A stretch of DNA of 9,374 nucleotides from the NCBI GenBank assembly GCA_002713555.1, contig PATG01000064.1, positions 66,620-75,993 of the forward strand, read 5' to 3'. Positions 1 to 5,542 of this stretch are shown here, piece by piece. The stretch is from Planctomycetaceae bacterium (GTDB taxonomy: Bacteria; Planctomycetota; Planctomycetia; Pirellulales; Lacipirellulaceae). Made by a program: the position numbers and the translations under genes. The notes below the pieces were generated by a model, which had not been told where the DNA came from, did no database searches, and saw only the letters and a program-made list of their open reading frames with translations. Numbering within the stretch: position 1 is the stretch's first letter; each line of letters starts with the position of its first letter.

Positions 1-1988
1 CCATCCAGTTTTTTGCCCTGCTTGTGCAACTCGGTTACGATAATGTCACGCTGCTCATTCGCCAGCAGGATAGGATAAACAGCATTTTGGAGTTGTGATA
101 CAAACAGGCCGTAGTCGACTCCTTCGTCGTTATCATCATCGCCTCCCCCTAGTGCTGCGACACGTGCACTTAATCTCCATAGCTCTCGTCCGGCCGTTTC
201 TTGACTGCCCGTGGGCACCTTTTCCACACGCAAATAGCCACTATCCAGAAGGGCTTCGCGACGATCTTCTAAACTTTTATTGATCGTGTAATCCGTGCTC
301 CGATCGACACCCGTTAAACCGGAGTTGGTGCTTTCTGGTGTGTATGTTGCGGCAGACATAACACGACTGATTTCCGGCAGCTTTGCAAAAGCGGCTCCCA
401 ATTCACGTACCATGGTCAAACGTTCGAGCATCGTCATACGGTACTGGCGTCCGTCTTCTTCAGCATGCTCTTCTGCCGTTCGGCATCTTTCAGGTGGAAC
501 TGTAATGACCACTTCCATGGGCACAAGATTACCGATGTTCTCTTCCAGCCAAGCGTAGTCGTGGATTAAATCGGTGTCTTCATCGAGCAGTTTTAAGAGC
601 TGTACCCGGGTTTCGATCTTGGTAAATCCGTAAGCAAAAACGCTCATGATCACAATCCATGATCCAAAGGTGAGCGTTGGGCGCTGGACAATAAATCCAA
701 AGATATTCTTGGCCCATTGGGGGAGGTGGTCTTCTCTCTTGCCACCCGTTTGTCTACGGATTAAATCCTCGGAGACAGGAAAACGATGCAAGAACACGGG
801 TAGAACGGTAAATAATATTCCTAAAGTGGCCATGACAGCGATTGCTGTGAACATGCCAAATTTTGCTATGGGTAAGATGTCGCTCGTATAGAGTGAGCCC
901 AATCCAACGGCTGTCGTGAAGGCTGCTAATGTGCAGGGTCCCCAGCCGTATTTGACTGCCGTTTCTGCAGCATTGTGCAATCCGCTGTCGCGACGTGCAT
1001 CGCGGTAATAATTCACGATATGGATAGCACCAGAAAGCCCCAGAACGTAAACAACAGCCGGCATGGACATCAGAATCGCATCTACCGTTCCGAGTCGAGG
1101 CGTATCCAGCCCTGCAATCGCTCTTTCTAGAATACCGAAATAGAAAACAATCGCCAGGCTCATCCCGGCGCTGAGCACTCCAACGGTGAAAACGATGCCA
1201 GTTAGTTTAAAGCTACGGAAGCACCAGAATGATAAACTCAGACCGACAATGCCGGACAGCCAAGCAAGACGCATTAAAGTACGCTCCCCTTCGACATCAA
1301 TGGTGATGTTGTCGACTGGGGGACCACCCATGTGAATCACATCGGGATCGATGGCGCATTCTGTAGAAGCGATAGTAGATATATGTTCTATCGCAGCACG
1401 CATTTCGCGATTTGTTTTAGTCGCTTCATTGCTTAAAAAAACGATGATACAAGTTGTGCGAGATTCGTTGCCGAGCGAATTTCCTTCGGCATCACGTTTG
1501 GGGGGACCAACAAGCGCACCTTCCACTCGCTTTACTGCATCGTTGTAATCAAGGCTGAGCGGAGGGGAAGTCAGTTCTTCAAGAACCTCTGGTCCGGTAA
1601 GGACATGCTTGTACCATAGTGACCGCTGTTTCGCTTCCTGGCTTTTTGCCAAATTGCTCTCCGAGGCACTCATTGCTTTCGTTAGTTCTGCCTCGCTGGG
1701 TACAAGTCTTCTGGCCAGGCGATTGAGTTTTTCGTACTCTCCGAGGGTGCAACCATCCCAACTTACCAGCGCGAATTGTTCCCCAAAGAAATAATCGCGG
1801 AACCACTGCAAATCGACCGACTCACTGTAGTTGGGTGGGAGCCAGTCCTCTGCTTTGTTGGTATTGCTTTCCAGAGCACGACGCGCACCACGTGGCATGA
1901 GAGCCACGATAAAGGCAAACGCCATGGCCAGCAGAAAATAGTGTGGCTGCCCCAGCGTTTTGCGTGCCAGAAACGAAGGTTGCTTCAT
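1..1988 (-). CDS. MMPL/RND-superfamily transporter, 3' end beyond the window edge
   Basis: Reading the minus strand from ATG at 1988 gives 662 uninterrupted codons that run off the left edge, so the C-terminal part is missing. The visible part looks like the first half of an RND-type exporter plus the start of the second half. It has a transmembrane segment near residues 17-36 and a large periplasmic domain (about 37-240) containing EDWLPPNY and LVSWDGCTLGEY, which I recognise from planctomycete MMPL proteins. A membrane block follows at about 242-400, including VVYVLGLSGAIHIVNYYRD near 312-330. A second-half segment begins near 438-456 and is followed by another periplasmic domain with an acidic GGGDDDNDEG run near 614-623. 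Such proteins sit in the inner membrane and use proton motive force to move lipids or hydrophobic compounds; the substrate here is unknown. The start is the first in-frame ATG after a stop codon. It has no Shine-Dalgarno sequence, but a short ORF ends on it (TGATG overlap), so translational coupling is possible. Confidence 0.9.
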   Translation of the reverse strand, partial: MKQPSFLARKTLGQPHYFLLAMAFAFIVALMPRGARRALESNTNKAEDWLPPNYSESVDLQWFRDYFFGEQFALVSWDGCTLGEYEKLNRLARRLVPSEAELTKAMSASESNLAKSQEAKQRSLWYKHVLTGPEVLEELTSPPLSLDYNDAVKRVEGALVGPPKRDAEGNSLGNESRTTCIIVFLSNEATKTNREMRAAIEHISTIASTECAIDPDVIHMGGPPVDNITIDVEGERTLMRLAWLSGIVGLSLSFWCFRSFKLTGIVFTVGVLSAGMSLAIVFYFGILERAIAGLDTPRLGTVDAILMSMPAVVYVLGLSGAIHIVNYYRDARRDSGLHNAAETAVKYGWGPCTLAAFTTAVGLGSLYTSDILPIAKFGMFTAIAVMATLGILFTVLPVFLHRFPVSEDLIRRQTGGKREDHLPQWAKNIFGFIVQRPTLTFGSWIVIMSVFAYGFTKIETRVQLLKLLDEDTDLIHDYAWLEENIGNLVPMEVVITVPPERCRTAEEHAEEDGRQYRMTMLERLTMVRELGAAFAKLPEISRVMSAATYTPESTNSGLTGVDRSTDYTINKSLEDRREALLDSGYLRVEKVPTGSQETAGRELWRLSARVAALGGGDDDNDEGVDYGLFVSQLQNAVYPILLANEQRDIIVTELHKQGKKLD

Positions 1989-2724
1989 CAGCTTATCAGC
2001 TTGAGGTGGGGCGGAATTCCAATGCGTACATCGAAGATGGGGAGGGTTGCTACCACGGTTTGATCCATGGCAGTTGCCTGATCAATAGAGTGGTACCATC
2101 AGGGTTTTCTCGTGCAGGTGAGTGCCGTCCCAGCCAGCAGATTCACCCGTTTCACAAAGAACCAGACTACCGATTTTCGCCCGTCAAGTCTACGCCGACA
2201 GGTCTTGAAGTGACTGCATCTTGCGAACTATGGGGAAATAAGAGAGGCGTGTATCGAATGCCCGGATTCTGCCTGCCACGGCAGAAATAGCCTAGCCAGC
2301 ATATTTCATCCGTTCCTACTCGGGCATCCTAAGTCCTTCCCTGGCCACGTTATGATTCGACTGGCAATCCTCGACGTGTCAAAACACGCCTCCGGTTGCA
2401 AGCCTCGCATACCTTGCCAGGAAATGCCCTTTATTTAAAGAAACTCTCTGGCCACCTCCCGACGAATCGCATGAAATATCCGGGCTAGCCCGAATAGGTG
2501 CTAGCATCAGATCTTGCGGTAATCCCCAACTGGGAAACAGACAAGAAATGTCATTGAGAAAACATTCCCGACAAGCCAGATAAAAGAGGACTCAGCTACT
2601 TGCATGTCAGTCATGTGTTATTCCGACGGCTCATAAGCCCACATTTTACATCCACCTTACCGATCCAGGCTGTGCTACGGAGCCCGACGAATGAAATACA
2701 CGGCTAGAAGTTAAGAGTTTTGCG
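1989..2724. other. gene-free stretch of 736 bp with inverted repeats
   Basis: No convincing gene lies here on either strand. Plus-strand ORFs are shadows or shorter than about 35 codons, and on the minus strand all frames are broken by stops. For a minus-strand transcript this is the spacer after the BBP7 gene and the leader of the MMPL gene. It contains an imperfect 20-bp inverted repeat (arms 2290-2309 and 2471-2490) and a perfect 12-bp palindrome CGGGCTAGCCCG at 2481-2492. A second CTAG-centred palindrome, TGCTAGCA, lies at 2499-2506. There are hairpins at 2269-2284 (CTGCC/GGCAG) and 2375-2388 (CGTGT/ACACG). A 26-codon ORF lies at 2068-1988 on the minus strand. I found no strong sigma-70 promoter and no hairpin followed by a T-run. 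It may be a long structured leader, an unannotated RNA, or the relic of a small non-coding element; the sequence does not decide. Confidence 0.6.
2290..2490. repeat. imperfect inverted repeat, 20-bp arms, 161-bp spacer
   Basis: The left arm at 2290-2309 is the reverse complement of the right arm at 2471-2490 at 17 of 20 positions; shared blocks are ATGAAATAT and GGCTAG. Inside lie shorter nested pairs: GGGCAT 2322-2327 with ATGCCC 2424-2429, CTGGCAA 2361-2367 with TTGCCAG 2414-2420, and a CGTGT/ACACG hairpin at 2375-2388. Short pairs of 6-7 bases are expected by chance in this length; the 20-base pair is not. AATAG occurs just outside both arms (2286-2290, sharing base 2290 with the left arm, and 2493-2497), which could be a target duplication of a MITE-like element or coincidence. 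Confidence 0.5.
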
Positions 2725-4029
2725 TTACCAGTACCCTTCGAAGCCGATCGATCCACCCATATAGGTTGAATCACCTGTGGCTACATTCTGGGTAGTCGAA
2801 ACAGGAATGAAGTTGACCTGCTCCACAGCATGCGCGATAGAGCTGATGTAAAGCAATTCCAGACCTGCTCTTAAAGAGAAGTTCGGTCGAAGGTGCCATT
2901 TGCTAATGATGGATCCTTCGGAAACAAAGGAAATATTGTCCACTTGTGTGCTACTGTTGCCACTTGCTCCGCCACCAGTAACATCAAACGTAGAGCTAGT
3001 ATCGGTGTGGCTCCAAAACATTCCACCTTTGGTTTGGATCCCCAAACTCCAACGTGCGCGCTCATGGGTCCACGAAAACCCGGCCTGCGGTCCAATTAAA
3101 TTGTTATCGGAGGTGACACGATAGTTGCCTGTTTCTGTAAGAGTATCTGCATCGTTAATGCTGTCAGGAATACCGAATGCATTCCAGGCAAAGTTTTCAT
3201 CGAGCGTCAGAAAACGCAGACCGAACAGCAAAGTGCGCGTATTGGAAGGCTGTGCACGACGAACCCAATGGCCGCTTGGTTCGAGTTCCATACGATCGCG
3301 TAACATTCGGGACTTTAAATGATAATTCATTTCGAAACTATTGAATCGGTTGTCGTATCCAAATTGATAGCTAGTTGCACTATCAAATGAAGGGTTCCCA
3401 TTATCAACCAATACTGTCAAGCTACTTCCGTCTGTGGCATCGAGTCTCGCATTTTGTGACCACTGACCACCTCCGTAGAGAACGACCTCCATGGTGTGAT
3501 CGCGATTCAAATGATCACGAAAGAAGAATCGGCTGATTTTTAAACGAGGTGAAGCCTCAGCACCTGAAGCACCTCCATTCACAGTTAGAGAACTATTTAA
3601 GGTATTGTTTGAGATCTGGCCACCAAGAAGCAAGTTGTCTCTTCGCCAAATACGATCGAGAAAGGTAACATCAAGTTCTGCTGACCAAAAACCACGGCGC
3701 AACCAGGTACCCGTGCTTTCGAGCAAGGCAGGCTCGCAGTTAAATACTCGCTCGATACTATTTCCATCACCACGTTCGAAAAATTGAAAAGGCGATTGCA
3801 GATCACCGGATGGCAAGGTACTGGAATCCGAATCATAGTATTCGGCCGTTGGTGTCTCGAGTGCCTCTCCGGTTCCTGAATCAGAATCTACAGGGTCAGC
3901 AAGTTCCAACTCTGGAGGCAGATCGTCATGGTTCGATGGATGATTTGGTGCAAGCAATTCTTGTGCATGTGTCACGGGGCATTTCAAACCCAGCAAAACC
4001 ACAATAAGTAAGATGATGGTCTTCTTCAC
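2725..4029 (-). CDS. BBP7-family outer-membrane beta-barrel protein
   Basis: The 434-residue product has a typical Sec signal peptide: positively charged MKKT, a hydrophobic core to about residue 15, and likely cleavage after THA at residue 22. An acidic, Ser/Pro/Asp-rich linker follows (about 24-78). The remaining roughly 350 residues alternate polar and aromatic positions in amphipathic strands, as in FWSAELDVTFLDRIW and RWSLGIQTKGGMFW. The chain ends in GFEGYW, and a terminal aromatic residue is the usual signal for insertion by the BAM machinery. I assign it to the putative beta-barrel porin-7 (BBP7) family from overall resemblance. Members are abundant in planctomycetes and their cargo is mostly unknown. 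The start codon is GTG, with AGGGAGG eight bases upstream. It is transcribed toward the MMPL gene but is 736 bp from it, so a shared operon is uncertain. Cys17 does not sit in a classical lipobox (LKC), so a lipoprotein is unlikely. Confidence 0.85.
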   Translation of the reverse strand: MKKTIILLIVVLLGLKCPVTHAQELLAPNHPSNHDDLPPELELADPVDSDSGTGEALETPTAEYYDSDSSTLPSGDLQSPFQFFERGDGNSIERVFNCEPALLESTGTWLRRGFWSAELDVTFLDRIWRRDNLLLGGQISNNTLNSSLTVNGGASGAEASPRLKISRFFFRDHLNRDHTMEVVLYGGGQWSQNARLDATDGSSLTVLVDNGNPSFDSATSYQFGYDNRFNSFEMNYHLKSRMLRDRMELEPSGHWVRRAQPSNTRTLLFGLRFLTLDENFAWNAFGIPDSINDADTLTETGNYRVTSDNNLIGPQAGFSWTHERARWSLGIQTKGGMFWSHTDTSSTFDVTGGGASGNSSTQVDNISFVSEGSIISKWHLRPNFSLRAGLELLYISSIAHAVEQVNFIPVSTTQNVATGDSTYMGGSIGFEGYW

Positions 4030-4037
4030 AGGAATTG

Positions 4038-4044
4038 CCTCCCT
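4038..4044 (-). promoter_or_regulatory. Shine-Dalgarno of the BBP7 gene
   Basis: The minus strand reads AGGGAGG, eight bases before the GTG start at 4029. It is the strongest ribosome-binding site in the window and decides the GTG start, since there is no nearby in-frame ATG. Confidence 0.8.
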
Positions 4045-4064
4045 ACAAGCAATGCTTCGATACG

Positions 4065-4080
4065 GCCGCTCATGAACGGC
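4065..4080. repeat. 16-bp near-palindrome next to a T6 run
   Basis: GCCGcTCATGAaCGGC is self-complementary except for one mismatched pair. On the plus strand it is followed by six T residues (4082-4087), giving the outline of a weak intrinsic terminator antisense to the BBP7 leader. On the minus strand it lies 36-51 bases upstream of the GTG start, in the probable 5' leader. It could be an operator, an mRNA hairpin or a terminator for unseen plus-strand transcription; the four-base GC stem is short for a terminator. Confidence 0.35.
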
Positions 4081-4266
4081 ATTTTTTGTACAGAGGATTC
4101 ATCGTCCAGGGGTGCTTTGAAATACAGGAATAACTGTTAAAATCGGAAAAATTACGATAAACACCGTAACCCGCAGAGTGTTTCGATATCGCCGCAAATT
4201 ACCTTCCTTGCCTGTTTTGACTGAGGTGATAATCTCGTTTGTTTGATAGCGATTGGCTTGTAATGT

Positions 4267-4275
4267 TGGTATAAA
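4267..4275 (+). promoter_or_regulatory. extended -10 promoter of tal
   Basis: TGGTATAAA matches the extended -10 consensus TGnTATAAT at all but the last base. No good -35 box lies at 16-18 bp spacing, which is normal for extended -10 promoters. Transcription would begin near 4282, about 24 bases before the ATG at 4306 and 60 before the ATG at 4342. Either start therefore remains possible from this promoter. Confidence 0.45.
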
Positions 4276-4341
4276 TCTGGCATTGGCCCCCTTGATGGGA
4301 CTCACATGACAGCACACATCTTCCTGGAGTACCCCCCCCAG

Positions 4342-5397
4342 ATGGTTTCCCCCTTGGCATCAATACTTCAAAGTGGAACAAAACTATGGCTTGATTCGGT
4401 AGATCTCGATTTGGTGCGAACGAATCGAGCTTTGGGTGCTACTGGCGCAACCTCCAATCCAATCATCATTAGTAATCTGATCAAATCGGGCCGATACGAC
4501 GCATTGCTTGCTGAGTTGGGCAGTCAGGTTGCTCTTTCAGATGACGATTTGGCATGGGCACTTACGGATCAAGTTGTGAAAGACGCACAACAAGAATTTA
4601 TTCCTGTTTGGCAAGCAACGCAGGGAGACGATGGCTATGTAAGTTTTGAGGTTGATCCTTTGTTGGAGGATCCTGAGAATCCTATATCGCACGATACGAA
4701 GGTAGCCCAATATATTGAATTGGGATCCAAGTGGTCGGCTGGCCATCAAAACCGAATGATAAAAGTTCCTGCAACTCCAGCTGGATTGGAGGCTTTGGAA
4801 GAGTTGGCAGCGCGTGGAATTCCGCTCAATGTGACGTTGATATTTACGATGCGACAGTATCAATCCGCCCGCGATGCTATCTGGAAGGGCGTACAACGCA
4901 GGACATCGCTGGATACATTCAAAAGCGTATACAGCATCTTTATTTCTCGAGTCGATATTTATACGCAAGAACATGTGCCTCAGTTGTCGGATGCTGCGCA
5001 AGGCCAGGTTGGGCTATACAATGCCAAATTACTTTGGCAAGACAACCAGGAGTTCTGGTCGAATAACCCCACGCCACTCCAGCAAGAAATTGTCTTTGCA
5101 AGTACGGGTACAAAAAGTGCCGAGGATCCTCCCTGGAAATACGTTGCCGCCTTGGTGGGCAGTGATATCCAAACCAATCCACCTGCAACGAATGAAGCCG
5201 TAGAAAATAGTAGTGAAAAATTTTCTCGTAAGATTGATGAAATGCCAGCTGTTGAAGTTTGCCAGGAGATAGCAACTCAAGTGGATATGCAGCAGTTGGA
5301 AGAGGTTCTCATGACCGAAGGCATTAAGAAATTTGCCGATCCCCAAAAAGATCTATTGGCGTTGATCAGTAAAAAGCGATTGGCAGCAAATATATAA
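4342..5397 (+). CDS. tal: transaldolase
   Basis: This is the pentose-phosphate enzyme that moves a dihydroxyacetone unit from sedoheptulose-7-phosphate to glyceraldehyde-3-phosphate through a Schiff base. Numbered from the ATG at 4342 (351 residues), the family signatures are in order: LWLDSVD with Asp18, GATSNPII near 35-42, and IKVPATPAG with the Schiff-base lysine near 141. NVTLIFT follows near 163-169, then SIFISRVD near 198-205, and GSDIQTNPPAT near the end of the barrel. The length and the SNP motif fit the long transaldolase class rather than the roughly 220-residue fructose-6-phosphate aldolase-like class. An in-frame ATG at 4306 would add 12 residues (MTAHIFLEYPPQ). I prefer 4342 because family members start just before the SGTKLWLDS block and GGAG lies 12 bases upstream, whereas 4306 has no clear ribosome-binding site. 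An eight-C run (4332-4339) sits between the two starts. The gene is divergent from the BBP7 gene and followed by two genes on the same strand. Confidence 0.93.
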   Translation: MVSPLASILQSGTKLWLDSVDLDLVRTNRALGATGATSNPIIISNLIKSGRYDALLAELGSQVALSDDDLAWALTDQVVKDAQQEFIPVWQATQGDDGYVSFEVDPLLEDPENPISHDTKVAQYIELGSKWSAGHQNRMIKVPATPAGLEALEELAARGIPLNVTLIFTMRQYQSARDAIWKGVQRRTSLDTFKSVYSIFISRVDIYTQEHVPQLSDAAQGQVGLYNAKLLWQDNQEFWSNNPTPLQQEIVFASTGTKSAEDPPWKYVAALVGSDIQTNPPATNEAVENSSEKFSRKIDEMPAVEVCQEIATQVDMQQLEEVLMTEGIKKFADPQKDLLALISKKRLAANI

Positions 5398-5525
5398 ATG
5401 GTCTTCAGAGAGTTTTCATTACTCAGGCAGCCAACACGAGAAGCCCAGGGTTCCAAGGCCTATCGTGGCACGAATCGTGGGGGCAGCGCAAGAGCGATCT
5501 GCAACAGAAAGCCGTATATTTATCC

Positions 5526-5533
5526 AAGGGAAG
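5526..5533 (+). promoter_or_regulatory. ribosome-binding site of the SEC-C protein
   Basis: AAGGGAAG ends nine bases before the ATG at 5543. This supports that start, and the SEC-C cysteines begin only eight codons later. Confidence 0.55.
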
Positions 5534-5542
5534 TAATCCGTT

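Noticed and set aside
1943..2290. 115-codon plus-strand ORF
   Set aside because: It begins antisense inside the MMPL gene and its product (MAAPAFCVPETKVASS...) resembles no family and has no domain-like pattern. It has no ribosome-binding site and reads as a chance open frame.
2341..2455. Direct repeat CTGGCCAC near 2341 and 2448
   Set aside because: An eight-base repeat over about 100 bp is close to chance and has no matching flanks.
4099..4317. 72-codon minus-strand ORF with a hydrophobic stretch, between the BBP7 and tal genes
   Set aside because: It lies across the tal promoter region, has no Shine-Dalgarno sequence, and its hydrophobic run comes from AT-rich intergenic sequence.
4537..5001. 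154-codon minus-strand ORF inside tal
   Set aside because: Antisense shadow of a clearly conserved transaldolase; the composition (many Arg, Ile, Cys) is typical of reversed coding DNA.
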